From the NCBI RefSeq assembly GCF_000471905.2, contig NW_006499810.1:4214643-4278642 (forward strand): DNA of 64,000 nt, written 5' to 3'. The notes under the pieces were generated by a model. That model had not been told where the DNA came from, ran no database searches, and saw only the letters and a program-made list of their open reading frames with translations. The DNA comes from Amborella trichopoda. Lineage: Eukaryota > Streptophyta > Magnoliopsida > Amborellales > Amborellaceae. The translations under genes and the position numbers were made by a program. Shown here in pieces: positions 11,039 through 22,899 of the stretch; position 1 is the first letter of the stretch; each line of letters opens with the position of its first letter.

Positions 11039-13696
11039 TGTTGGAAGATATTTTTTCATCATCATGGGGCCCCCGCTCAATAAAAGCCTAGCAAACAGTG
11101 GAAATCCCAACAGTCTCATAATAGCCCCAGGACTGGCCAAGATCTTCATGAGGTCTCTCAAAAGTCTCCCACCAAGTTTCGTCCCATTCTGACCTGTCTA
11201 AGGCAGTGCCGACTGAGAAACAATTCCTGTAGAATTAGCCTCTAGCACCCTGAAATGAACCCTGTAACTAGAGCTACATTTTCGGTGTCTCAATTTGCTG
11301 TAGTACCACCACCATTGGATCCAGCATGGTTGAAAACCCCCAAGGGCTAAATTTTAGGTCGAACGGACACAGGAAAATGTTATAGGGAAAAGAGCAAAAT
11401 AGAAGGTGTCGCACGCTATTCCCGTGCGACCACCCTAAAACTCCACACCATTGAAGGGATAGTCACGAACAATGACTTTCGACGCTCATATCTCACCCGT
11501 GCCAAGTTGGATTGTGCTCAAATTTGATGAGCATGTTCGTCTTATCAAGACGAGCGATTCGATATGTGGCACGCCCTGTGATGACACTAATCGAGCACAA
11601 AGAAAAGGTAGAGAAAAGTTGCTGATCCGTGAAGAAAGTACAGAAAATTTAGCAGCATTGTGCCTCACTCGAGTGAACGAATCATGCCGCCCACGAGCCT
11701 GATAGACAAGAGACCAATTCCATCGCGTGCGTAAGGTCTCGGGCCATCCTCACCTAAACCCCATACATGATGAATGGTTGGATTCCGCACACGAAACCCA
11801 CGAAGCCACTGCAAATTCTGTGATTGAAATTCCAGATTCTGACTAAAATTCCAAAGCTGCAAAATCTTCGTTCGGGCATGGAGTCGAGCTGCATTTGTTT
11901 CCCCGTGATTGTAACGGCATGCTTAGTGTGATCTAGCAAATAAATCATCGAAAAATGTCAAGGAACGAACACAATATCAATCCCAAGTTTCAAGATCCAT
12001 TCAAATTTCAAGTCACATGATCGTGCACTAAAATCATGATCCATGGCTCAAAGTTGATATCAAATTGATCGCCATGCCGAGCCCTAAAAGAAAACAATCA
12101 TCTTTCGATCAATCGGGCATCGGAACCACCCCGGATCATCCATGAAAAATTATGCACGTTCAAGGGAAACACAGGGACTGTTCTTGAATTAGGAAGGGGA
12201 AAATCTGTCATTTTTCACGCTATTCTAATTTCTTTTAATTCAATATATTCTTAATTTCCAGTAATTAAGGTTACTTTTGATCATCCACTTATGTTTGGGG
12301 CAAATTCTATATATACGTACCATCATTGTAAGAAAAAAACAAAAAAAAGAACACACACTCAATCCCTCACAAAAGCGAGAGTTTTTACTTAATATAGTTC
12401 CTCTTTCTTACCATTGTTGGGTCACGTTTGGAGAGAGAAAGCAAGGTGAGAGAAACTTTTGATTGGTACCATTAGGCTTGGGGTAAATCTTCTCTTTCTT
12501 CCTTTTCTTTTCTTCTCTCTCTTCTCTTCTTCTCTTTCTTCTTCCTCTTCCTCATCTGAGTTCCTCTCAAAGGCCATGCACGACAATGGCAATACCGTGC
12601 ATGCCTCTCTGGTGGTCTCACAAGTCGCGTATGGCAATGGCAGTGCCATGCACTAGCGTTTCTATTCTTCTGTTCTCTCTCCCAGTGAGACGTGTAAACG
12701 GCACTGTTCATTGATGTCCGCAGACGTACCCTCGGCTTCTCAATGAAGAACACAGACGACGAAACTCATTTCCACCTGCAGGGGACTTCCTTTGTCAAGC
12801 GTCTAGCACAGATGGCGATACCTATCACCGCTCGCTAGAGGTCTCGGCAACACCTATCACCGTTTATAGGATTCCTTCGTGCGCTTGGTGCCCATCGCCG
12901 TCTGCGAGCCTCCTCCGAGCGTTCGCTGCTCCTCATCGTTGCTCCTGCGTCCCACACCTATCGTCGTGCGCCTCATGAAAACGATCACTGTGCGCTCCAT
13001 GAGAGGCTATGGCCGCCTAGATAAGAGCGTGTTCCCTTATGTGGGCGATGCCCATTCGCATGGGTTTTTCCTCCTTCTACCGCCTCGTTCTCTTTCTCTT
13101 TGTCCCCTTTTCTTCTCTTCACTCTTTTCTCTCCTCACTTGACTGAGGGTAGACTTAGTCTAGTGCCACCATATCAGTCTCGATTTAGAGTAGTATTGCC
13201 ATCGTGTTGGTCTCGAGAACCATGCCCGTCTTGCTACCACTCTGAGTCGGTAGCTTTCCGGCCATCATGCTAGTCTCGTTCCTTTGGCAAGGTTTCTTCT
13301 CCTTTCTCTCTTTGTGGGAACCTTCTGTTTCATCACTCCCTAATATGAGCGTACAAGGCCCTAAGACAAGGTGGGTCTCTTCGACCCACTTGCATCGCCA
13401 ATTAACCATCGAAGTTTTGTGTAGAAAACAAGAGAATTGCAGGTCAAGGGAGGAGATTTCGATCCAGCTAAAGCAGTTGGGTGGCATTATTCGTGATCTA
13501 AGAGGGCGCTCACGCGGGCTAGCCCGAGTAAGTCCCGAACCCATCTTAAAATCCTCTCTCATCGGGTGGTATACCTACCCTTGTTGTTGAGAAAGGTTCT
13601 GAGAGAGCGATCTTAAATCCTGGGTTCGCTAAAAACCCGAGATACGTGCTGTCGGATCATATAGATCCGAAAGGCTAGATCGAGGCACTTAACCTA
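11039..13696 (+). repeat. 3' LTR of element A
   Basis: Begins TGTTGGAAGATA, directly matching the start of the LTR at 61533 and, reversed, the LTR starts at 14227 and 31942. It runs about 2.66 kb to near 13696, where reverse-oriented LTR sequence of element C begins. A TATA box (CTATATATACG near 12305) with GTACCATCA after it is conserved in the copies at about 870 and 62780. A pyrimidine-rich tract lies at 12490-12560. ORFs within it are not conserved. Confidence 0.85.
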
Positions 13697-14227
13697 AACA
13701 CACTCACAAAATTTGAGTGTGATCCGACTCATGATGAGTGAGATATGAGTCTCCAAAGTTTCTGCTCGTGACTGTGCAAACCAGTCTCCTTTAATGGAGA
13801 TTGGTGCAGGGAGGCCGCAAGAGAATAGCCTGCGGCCTACCCCCTTTTAATGTTTCTCTCATAACTTTGTTCTGGATCGTCTGTTTAAGCCGAAACTTGT
13901 CCCCTAGTGGATTTTTACCATGAAGAATCCAATGGAGGTGGTCCCATAGCTGTTTGACACACCAAAAATACATTTCTAGTTACGGGATCGATTTCAGGGT
14001 GCTAGAGGCCATTTTTTCGAAATTGTTTATTTATCTGCATTGCCTTAGACATGTCAGATTGCGACGAAAATTGGCAAGTGGCCTTTGGAAGTTCTTATGA
14101 AGATGTTAATCCATTATGGGAACATTTTGAGACTGTAAAAAAGTCCACTATGTACTAGGGCTTTATTGACCGGCTTCTCTTTTATTCCACATCGGGGACC
14201 CACGGTGCTGAAAAATGTGTTCAAACA
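13697..14227 (-). repeat. 3' LTR of element C, first ~530 bases (rest displaced by element A)
   Basis: Reverse complement of the first ~500 bases of the LTR family. On the minus strand it starts at 14227 with TGTTTGAACACATTTTTCAG, matching 31942 and, less closely, 11039. It stops where element A's LTR ends. The base run just before it on the minus strand (GCGGGGCAAGC) is a plausible polypurine tract. Confidence 0.8.
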
Positions 14228-14429
14228 GCTTGCCCCGCTGAATGTTGTGCTTTGAGAAAAGAGAGAAGCACAACATTCAGAAAATTTCCTTGGCTTTATT
14301 ACTTTTTTCTTCCTAGCCAGCGGACCCCTTGAACGCCGAGGAGATATCCATGCAATGTTGTAACTAGGATGCTTAGACATTTGGATGCAATGTGCAGGTC
14401 CATCCGTGGAGACTATTGGCGGTGAAGCG

Positions 14430-14540
14430 AATTTTTTGAGGATCCTGTCGAAGCTCTCACCCTCAAAGGGACTATTTGGGACTCTGACAACTAAGGATTT
14501 TGTATGGACCTCGTTGGTCAGAATCAGGCCCATATGGTGG
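14430..14540 (-). repeat. Single unit of the 93-base repeat in element C
   Basis: Contains CTCACCCTCAAAGGGACTA, TGGACCTCGTTGGTCAGAAT and related pieces, the reverse complement of one unit of the array at 10280-10985 in element A. Confidence 0.6.
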
Positions 14541-15389
14541 TCAAGTGCCATGCTTAAGGGAATATTTCCCATTTTGTATGGGTTTCTTTTTTTTGTTGTT
14601 TGTTCTGGATGGTCTGTTGAAGGGTCTTCTGTTGGCGACCGTTTGCTTTTTGCCCCAAACATCCTTGCCAGGCATGGTACCTCAGTTTATCAAGGTGACC
14701 GGCTTTGGGTTCAACCCCGCTTTTTTCCAACAGGTTCAACGGGCAGGATACCTCTCTTCTTCGTCCGAGACGAAACTTGAGGGCTTAATCCTGGTTGTTG
14801 TATAACAGGTCCAAAGTCTGGTAGACTTAGCCTTCTTGGCGTGTCTTCAACATCTTGGAGTGCGTTATTGACCTCCTAAGAATGATGCTCTTCTTCATGA
14901 GACTTGTCTTTCCTTCTTGGCGAGTCTTCTGTCCTTCGAGGCCTTCTTGCAAATGCTCTCAGGCCATCAAAATTTTCTTGAGGCTCGTATTTTGGGGTCA
15001 TGGTATTGTGACACTAAGGATTTTTTCTTTTGAATGTTGGCTAAAGCCTCCAATGAGGCAAGCGCTGCATCAACCTGCTTATTGATCCAAGTGCCCTTTA
15101 CGGGTTTTCACTTGAACTTGGGAAGTGGCACCGTAGAAATGGTTTTTACCAACCTCCTTTTATTTGGGGCTCTTTTACCCATGATCTTTCGGCCACGTCC
15201 ACCCTTTTCTTCCATTTTTTCTCATGGTGCCCTTTACGGGTTTCACTATGCCTGGGTTTTTACTTTCATGAAACTCTCTTACTCATGGTTTCGTGGCCAT
15301 GCCCATCCGTCATTTTCACTCATGGTGTTCCCATGTCCAAGTACACACCATGCTCATTATTCCTTTTTTTTTTTGTGAAGGCGTGTTTA

Positions 15390-16290
15390 GGGTCATGCCT
15401 CCAAGACTTGTGCGAAGCCTTTTAACGTCATGCAGCCAAGATGTGCACTATAGTTTAAGGTCATATAGCTGGACCATGGTGGAGATGGATGGCAGTCTAT
15501 GGGGGCCATGAAGTGAGTATGGTGGTGGTTTGTCTCACTTTGGGGGGAATGGCACGAGGCTGCTTATGAAAGATGGATGATGTATGGATGGAAGGTGGAA
15601 AGTGGGGACCCAATAGCAGACGACAAGTATGGATGGTGGGATGGTTCACAGTTTTGTGAGCACTGGTGAGACTCACTGGGGAATGGTGAATGGTTGAAGG
15701 AAGATGGAATTACTAAGGAGTTGATGAAGGTGGTGCACGCACATGATCGGGTTGGTTAGGGAAGGCATGCGTGAAGACGCACGTAAAGGGCATGTGTGCA
15801 TGTGTGGGGGCATGTTTAAGGTCATGTCTCCTGGACCTGTGCAAAGCAGTTTATCGTCATGCGGCCAGGATGTGCACTATGATTTAAGGTCATATAGTTG
15901 GACCATGGCTGTGCAGTTTAGAGTCATGCAACTAGGACCATGCAGTTTGAAGTCATATAGTTTAGACCATAATGCTAAGCCTTTTAACGTCATGTGGCCA
16001 AGACGTACACTATGGTTTAAGATCATGCAGCTGGACCATGGCTGTGCAATTTAAAGTCATGTAGCCAGGACCATGCAGGTTAAGGTCGTATAGTTTAGAC
16101 CGTGATTCTAAGCCTTTTAACATCATGCGACCAAGACGTGCACTATGGTTTAAGGTCGTACAGCTGAACCATGGCTGTGCAGAATAGAGTCATGCAGCTA
16201 GGACCATGCAGTTTAAGGTCGTGCAACTAGACCACCGCTACAGTTTAAGGTCATATAGTTTGGACCATGCTGTTTAGGGTCGTGCATCTA
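15390..16290 (-). repeat. Minisatellite zone of element C
   Basis: Repeats of CAGTTTAAGGTCATGCA and GGACCATG, with a larger block marked by TAAGCCTTTTAACGTCATG at about 15410, 15970 and 16105. These are the reverse complement of arrays 1 and 2 in element A (GACCTTAAACTG core), arranged differently. Short plus-strand ORFs here follow the repeat. Confidence 0.8.
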
Positions 16291-16299
16291 GATCGTTGT

Positions 16300-16800
16300 G
16301 TGGGTCGCCATGTAGGTGAAGCTCCATGAGGAGTAGGTATTTGGATGACTATCCGACTCCCTGGGGATAAGATGGCTAAGGTCATACACAAATAGAGGTC
16401 TTAGATGGAGATGGTAAACGGGAGCGAACTTCACTGGGGATTAGGGTGTGAGTGTGACTACTGAGGGGTAAAAAAAATGAGACTCCATAGAGAATAGGCT
16501 TATAGAAGGTAATTTGACTCCCTGAGATGAGATAGCAAAGGAATAACGACTTGGTATGAAAATACCCACTGGGGATTGAAGAGGTAAGCATAACTCTCTT
16601 CTTTTTTTTTAGCATGCACCTAACTCCATGAGGGATGATGGGCTGCAACAAGGTGTGACTCCTACTGGGGATGAGGGACAGTGACTTGCTCTTGACTCCA
16701 TTGGGGATGATAGGTCATGGTCTGGGTGCAACTCCATTAGGGATGACAGGTCACGGCCTAGGTGCAACTCCACTAGGGATAGTGCAAAACACTCACAGCG
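16300..16800 (-). repeat. Degenerate ~45-base repeats of element C
   Basis: About eight loose units each holding ACTCC..TGGGGATGA-like pieces, reverse complement of 8090-8520 in element A. The following 200 bases (16800-17020) hold short CAGCAGTAACACACGCGG-like repeats. Confidence 0.55.
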
Positions 16801-17220
16801 GTGACCAGGTTCTAGCATGCACGACATTAGCATGGGGAGCGGAACACACATGGCAGTAGGTTGGAACAGTAGTAGCATTGACATGTACGATGCCAGCACA
16901 AGCAGCAGTAACACACGCGGCGCCAGTGTGTGCAGTGGCAACACACGCGGTGGTAGACTTGAGAACACTGCTGATGCTGAGCACAGATTACACAGATGGC
17001 ATTGTTCATAGGTTATGCAGTCGGTGGTGACCTGTGTTCTTGCTTTGGACCCGAGCTCTACTCAGTCCTTGTTCCTGATGCATGGGATTTCATGAGCAGC
17101 GGTAAGCCTCCATTTGGGCCTCGGGTCTGAGCCTGACACGGTCCGGCCCGTTGCCGTTTGGTTTTCAGGGACATGCCTAGCATTCTTGATTTGTTAGGGG
17201 TACTTTGGGGAAGCTTCACC

Positions 17221-17228
17221 TATATAAG
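17221..17228 (+). promoter_or_regulatory. TATA box of the antisense gene of element C
   Basis: TATATAAG about 20 bases before a perfect-stem hairpin, followed by a GA-rich leader. The same arrangement is found on the minus strand of element A at 6883-6832. This is the likely core promoter for the plus-strand PMD gene. Confidence 0.6.
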
Positions 17229-17247
17229 GGGGTAAATCCCCATTTCA

Positions 17248-17271
17248 CCGTTTTACCGAAGGTAAAAACGG
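17248..17271 (+). other. Conserved hairpin in antisense leader, element C
   Basis: CCGTTTTACC, loop GAA, GGTAAAAACGG. The stem of ten to eleven pairs lies where the 5' end of the antisense RNA is expected (20-40 bases after the TATA box). Confidence 0.6.
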
Positions 17272-17854
17272 CTAAGGCAATTTTAGCAGCAAGAGAGAGA
17301 GAGAGCTCACGGCGAGAACTTCGGCAAGAATGCAGAGCTTATAGGTGATAGTTTGTAGGAGTTTGTCAGCACCAGTAGGGAAGAGAGAGCACCGATAGGG
17401 GAATGCAGGGACCTTTGTGAAGGTCACTGTTGTCGGAGTTGGGAAACAGGGAGTTCTGTCAGGGCCTACAGTGATACTGATAGTAGTCTTGGAGTACTGG
17501 AGAACGGGAAAAAGGATCGAAGTTGTAGCAGAGTACTCCTGGTGGACTTCTACTGAATTTTGAGAGTTTTTCGGTAACTTTCTGCCTTCAGGAAGGAGAG
17601 GGGAAAAGTCCAGTAGTGAATTTTCGGCGAGTGGGAAAAGTTTCCTGGGAAGAAACTGAGAGTCACAGGGTAGTGAATAGCCACTGGCGGTAGACGAAGG
17701 TCGGCGAAGGTAACTGCTGTCTGACCACACATGTGAGGACGTGTGTCAGACCACGTCACAGTCAACAATTCTCAAGCGGCGCACCCAGGGCTTGAGGTGA
17801 CACGTGCACACTATGTGGCACATGTGAGGGATTTGAATACGAACGGCATTGGGC

Positions 17855-18090
17855 TCTGACAAAAAGACAGCCGGCGTTAACCTTTGAGAAGCATAGTCTA
17901 TGCTCGCCTTTGAGAACACAACTGACACTGAGCTTTTGAGTACATAGCCAACGCTGGGTCTTCGAGAACACAACCGGCACTAAGCCTTGAGAGCCCAGCC
18001 AACACTAGCATTTGATAAACACAGTCGGCGCTAAGCTTTATTCAACACAAGCGAAGGTAGCTTTGAGGACACAGTTGGTGCTAGCCAGTA
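17855..18090 (+). repeat. Degenerate ~33-base tandem repeat in antisense leader
   Basis: About seven units, each a version of TTTGAGAACACAACCGGCGC followed by TAAGC. They lie between the antisense promoter and the PMD coding region. The unit is near a multiple of three, so it could once have been translated, but no clear reading frame supports that. Confidence 0.6.
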
Positions 18091-18317
18091 ACTTTTCACA
18101 CGTGGCGATAGTCAAATCCTTAGTGATTCGCACATGACAGTGTGTCCTCAAGCTTACAAAATTCCAGACGTGAAGAACCTTCCACAGGGAGGAGAGCTTA
18201 GCGCCAATAATTTTATTGGTGAAAGTTTAGTGAGGGGCGAGCCCATTTGGCTAGTTGAAGAGCTATGCAAGCCATAGTGGCCTCTTAGTGTGACCTTTAT
18301 TACCAACCCCGTTCGCT

Positions 18318-21300
18318 TTGAAGTCAGGAAGGATGATGACGGGTATGTTTGAATCAAAGAAGCGTGGCGCTCCTCCATTGTATGCACGGGAATGCGACCT
18401 CTTGAGAAAATTTTCCCACCTTGGGAAAGAGAATGGTGAAGACGAAGGGGCTAATGTGGTCTTATGCTGGTCTTCAAGTGCAAGGGGGGCACCAATATTT
18501 AAAAGGGTACTCTTCCTGAACCATCAAGGTACTGGGGTCACACATAAGCATTTTTTAGTGTGCTTCTCTGTTAGCAGTGGTTCAGTGCTCAGCTGGCTAT
18601 TATGATCGATGATCCAATACTGTTAAGGTACTGATGGGGACATGGAGTCATGTTAGCAACACATGGCTCCTTGGGCATGGGGAGGCAGGAATCTCTTTAT
18701 TGGATCTTCACTTCATTGGTGGCCTTCTGCTGATCGGAGCAAAGTGTGACGAGTTTGTGCCCCAAAACTCAGTCATCTTGGGGGGTGCTCTTTTAGGGGG
18801 AGAGGAACCACCTGCTAGTCTTCAGAAATTTCTTGAGATTTACCAGTTGCTTCATTGCAAGTCTAGCAATGGCCAGGTGACCTTTATCGAATGGGTGAAA
18901 CTCTTATGCGGGGATTACCTCGAAGAGGGAGGTCCAGGTGCTTCAAGAAGGAAGGGGTAGGCAGTTGTAAAGGGGATGCCTTCAATCTACCAATCCAAGA
19001 CCAGTGATGACTGTGTCTTCTTGGCCGCATATTTGGCAAGTTCCCTATTCCTGGAGGGGCAGATGACAACCGTCCACGCACATTGTACGTGGCTTGTGAC
19101 ATGGCGAGGGGGTGCCAGCATGCCCTTGCACAACCAGTTCTATGCAACATCTATCACGGACTGGGAGCCATCTCCAGAGGGAAAGCCTACAAAGGCAAAG
19201 AGGGGGGCAATGGCCTTTTTTGGAGGTGAAGCCTTCCCTGGGGACTTTAAGACACCATTCCCCATCCATTATGTGTATGGATGGCTTGGTGCCTATTTCC
19301 CTGCCACTTATGTCAGAAGTCCAGGGGAGAAGTTGTGCCCCTTCTTGATGAGGATTGCAGGGCAGAAGGCTATCTTTCACAGCCCTGGGGAGGCTTGTAG
19401 CATATTTGGGAATGAGTCCTCCAGTATGCATCAAGTTGCCTTTCAAGTTGGAGGCTTTACTGAATGTGCCTCTATTGATGAACTAGGCAAAGAGCTCGAT
19501 GGTGCTCCCACAACCATCAAGGAGCTGATGTTTGTTTTGACTGTCAGGGACATAGTTTTGGCCTATCGAACTCCATACAGTGTAAGACTCGAAGAGTACT
19601 TCCCGCATCGCTTCGCTCATCAACACCGACTGGATCAAGGTTGCCCCTTCTCGGTGTTCTTCGAGAAACGCCATGACAGATTAAACAACGGGAAGAAAGA
19701 AGAGCTCGAGACTCTTCGGGAATCATGGCAGCCAGAGCATGTACGCACTGCATGGTCCATATGTTTGGAGATGACAAAAGTCAACAAGTATGTGGTACCA
19801 CATTTTAGCAGAAGGGTCCGGATGACAGAGGCCTATGCATGCTGGTGCAGGATTACCAGCTGAGGATACTGGGAAGCTAATCACCCTTGGAAAGGGGAGA
19901 ATTGTAATTGACGCCAAGAGACTTGACAATAGAGGATCGTCAACACTCCCCTTCTTGGCGAGGTCTTTGACTTGGGTTACCCCTAGAATTGGCAGGCTCT
20001 TGGGATACCTCGAGAGATAGCGATGGATGACACCTCGTCACAATTTCTTGCCTTGGAGAAGAAGACGGGGAGCCTTTTCTATAACCTCACCTCTATCTTT
20101 CAATGGAGGGAACTCGAAAGGTCCCTGGTCATGAGGGGTGCCCGATTCAAGATTTGATTGCATGGATAGGGAGCGGCCCCCATAGTGCTCTTGCTGCAAG
20201 CCCTTCTTGCGAGTGGAGTTCTGAGGTGGCTACTCCTTCTCCAGCATGAGGGAAGAAAAGGAAACACCATGCTTCTAGTGGCACTGGTGCAACTCCTCGG
20301 GCCATCAAACTTGCTCGAAGACATAGGGGTGTGAAACTTTTAGTCATTTTAGAATCTAGAGGGAGCTCTTCATCTTCTGCCCCCTCTAATTCGCTTACTA
20401 TCCTTTCGAGTCACTCTCTGCCCTCTCTGCATCATCTTCTGTCTCTCTTGAACTGTTTCTACTTTGTCAGAAACTGAGGTAGATGAATCTGGCCCCTTTG
20501 AGCCTATTGTCATTGCTTCTAATCGAGAGGTGATGCTGGAGCTTGAGGTGATGCCTCTAAGTCCAAGGGTGATTCCTAAGTCAGATCTAGATCCAATGGA
20601 AATCAGTGGGGCTGAAGGTGCTACAGTTATTGCTCAAGGAGCGGAACCTGACACTGACAGGGCCTCTGACCCTCAGGAGGTTGCTGCCCTGATTGAGACA
20701 GGGGCTGGGGTCATGGGCAATGAAGGCCCAAGCATCCCTCAAGAGGAGGGGCTTATGGTCAGTGAGGCACTTGAGCATCGAGAAGCTGCCGCTCCATGTG
20801 ATGAAATTATAGGCGAGGCTGACCTAGGCCATTCTTAAGGAGAAGATCTTGAGGGTTCAGAAACTGTGGTCCCAGAGATAATAGGTCATGAAGATGAAGG
20901 GGTTGAGCTTTTTGTGGCAGAAGTTTTGGCTGAGGGGGATGTGGGTCAAGAAGAAGAGGCCACGACTGAGCCTGAAATGGTGATCTTAGAGAATGAGGGG
21001 CAAAGGGAAGAGGTGGCCCCTGAATTAGCATTTTAGGAGGAGAAGAGGTTACTTTGGAGAATACCAGGGTGGAGACTTCAGCAAGCGAAGGTCAAGGTGA
21101 GAAGGCTAACACCGAGGGGAGTGAGCAGGTTGAAACTGGGGCTGCCCCAGAATCTGAGGATCACGAGGCTTTGGGCTTTGCAATTGCTCCAGAAGAGCCA
21201 GTAACTCACATGGCTATCGTCTCTAAGAGCCCAGCCCTCGAAATCGAAGCTCCTTCCATCACTGTGGACCTAGTAATTATGTCTTGTCCTAATTTCAGCG

Positions 21301-21908
21301 GGACATCCGGCATGATTGCGGCCATGCTTCGTGTAGGTCTTCAGTGTTTAAGGGGGCTGCCTCTCGTCAAGCTAAGCGAGGCATTGACCAAACTCAGGGA
21401 GTTTGCTGCTGTGACCACTATTTTAGTGAACGTGCCAGAAGTCCTCTCTCATTTTAATGCTACTTTAAATGAATTGGAGAGTTAGAGATTTGAGAGGTTG
21501 CATCATGAGTTAGAAACCAGTAGGCTGGCTTCCTTGGAGGCGTCGATCACATGTCTTCGTGAAGGAATAAATTCCTACGCATAGAGGAAGGATGTTATGG
21601 TTACTCATCAGCTCAATCTCAAGATGAAAGGAAGAGCATGTTTTAATAGGATGATCACCATACGGATGGAGATGCAGAGGCTGAGGAGGGAATTGGATGA
21701 TCTTGAGAGGGAGATGATTCAGAGGAAGTCCTTAGATGCCTCTTTGGTTGAGAATTTATCAAAGCTCACTCACACCATTGAGTCAAAAAGCGCCTCCATG
21801 GATCAGAAGGCTCAAATGGAGGCTAAACTGAAGGAGCTTATTCAGGATGTCGAGGCTTCTTTTGTAGCATCCAAAGTGGAGATCAATAAAATCATCGATC
21901 GATTTTGA
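18318..21908 (+). pseudogene. Antisense plant mobile domain (aminotransferase-like) gene region of element C
   Basis: The region runs opposite to gag. The PMD family (Pfam PF10536 type) is found in plant MAIN/MAIL1 proteins and in many plant transposable elements, where it has been captured more than once. Family-like blocks include GEAGISLLDLHFIGGLLLIG near 18690-18740 and PIHYVYGWLGAYFPATY near 19260-19315. Further on (20464-21485) the predicted protein is acidic and low in complexity, and 21597-21908 is strongly coiled coil (heptad-rich, MQRLRRELDDLEREM). That order, PMD then acidic linker then coiled coil, is common in element-borne PMD proteins. The copy is broken into several open stretches, the longest 18976-19863. 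Its role in the element's life is unknown. Confidence 0.7.
18976..19863 (+). pseudogene. Longest open stretch of the antisense PMD region (295 codons)
   Basis: Carries the core of the domain: FLAAYLASSLFLEG, the block around PIHYVYGWLGAYFP, then RIAGQKAIFHSPGEA and a charged C-terminal half with FEKRHDRLNNGKKEELETL. It is the single longest open frame among the retroelement sequences here apart from frames that cross the gap or follow simple repeats. Recognised from family motifs only; the first codon is not implied to be a true start. Confidence 0.65.
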
Positions 21909-22151
21909 GAGTGTCATTTCTTTGCTTTTTCTTTCTTTGTATAGTGACACTAGTAAAAATCTTGGATTTGTGAATGAAATACCTCTTTTTTTTCTCCTCT
22001 GGCTCATTTTGCTGCATGATTTCATTCTGTGCTTCTCTTGCACTTCATCCCTTCCTTTTGGGCTTGGCTACTTCTCAAGATATTCATTGTCCCAGGAGGA
22101 CGAGACAGAATACCCTATGCCTTGCTTCGTCTTGCGACAAGCTGTTGTGGC

Positions 22152-22484
22152 TTAAATGGCCTCGAATGGGGAAGCAGTTGCTTCTTCTCCCCTTACTGTT
22201 TGATTGGACATGGGCTCATAATTCATTTTTCTCACTATTTGATGGGCCTGCTCACTATAAATAGTCCAATCAGGAGAAGGTTTAGCCTCTATTCGAGGTG
22301 CATTCACTTTGAGTTCATCATAGCTCTTGGTCCCAGGCACGAACTCCTTTAGATGTTTTGAAGCGATGCACATAATCTCCAATTGGCTTTGGAGACTACA
22401 AACTTCACTTCTTAACTCTACTAGGGGATCCTGCTCTTGAAGGGTGAGGAGGTTGTTCTCTCTTTGACTGCTCTTATCTCGCAC
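22152..22484 (-). pseudogene. C-terminal domain of gag-protease polyprotein, element C
   Basis: Contains DPLVELRSEVCSLQSQLEIM, FVPGTKSYDELK, IYSEQAHQIVRKMNY and PMSNQTVRGEE, matching element A at about 6030-6290. It ends close to the tail-to-tail end of the antisense PMD region, so the sense and antisense units converge within about 250 bases. Confidence 0.65.
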
Positions 22485-22899
22485 GACTAGGGAAACGCAT
22501 GAGTTGAAGCTGACTACCGGCCTGAGTTGACCTTACGGTGGAATGAGGAGCATCCTCTTTGCTTATAGCAACCAGGGTTGGAGGACCTTCCACGACGGCT
22601 GTCGTACCAATTCTGCTTTCAAGAGTGCAATAGGAACGTGCAGGACCTTTTGATGGTCCGACGTGTAGGTAACCTTTGGAGCAGGGAGTTCTATCCCCAT
22701 GACTTCCTCAATCTCAAGAGTGACCTCTAATTCATCTTCCTACAAAGGTGGCTCAAGACTGGAAGCAGAGTTGAAGACTCATCTTTAGGTGAAGATGGAG
22801 TTTCTTCAGGGGTGTTGAGTGGCATGCTGGGGTGGATGGGAGTTAGAGGCAGAATTTTTCCTTGTCTTTCCTCTTAGTTGAACATGTTCACCAGTGTTC

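Larger units (their letters stand above)
1..13696 (+). mobile_element. Element A: non-autonomous Tat-like Ty3/Gypsy LTR retrotransposon (fossil)
   Basis: The element reads left to right as LTR (entered about 350 bases inside it), primer-binding site, gag remains, protease remains, a shared C-terminal domain, a short antisense block with its own promoter, minisatellite arrays, and a second LTR at 11039-13696. The two LTRs are homologous over their length. No reverse transcriptase, RNase H or integrase is recognisable between them, so it looks like a non-autonomous member of the Tat group, whose autonomous members prime from tRNA-Arg. It is broken in many places. Over about 150 bases compared by eye (start of window against about 11407-11560) the LTRs differ at roughly 14% of sites, which points to an insertion several million years old. 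It appears to lie inside the 3' LTR of element C. Confidence 0.8.

Noticed and set aside
13185-13562. Overlapping ORFs of 107 and 125 codons on both strands in the LTR
   Set aside because: LTR sequence; frames differ between the three LTR copies.
14114-14780. ORFs of 131 and 182 codons on opposite strands
   Set aside because: They cross the LTR border and the single 93-base repeat unit of element C; no domain seen.
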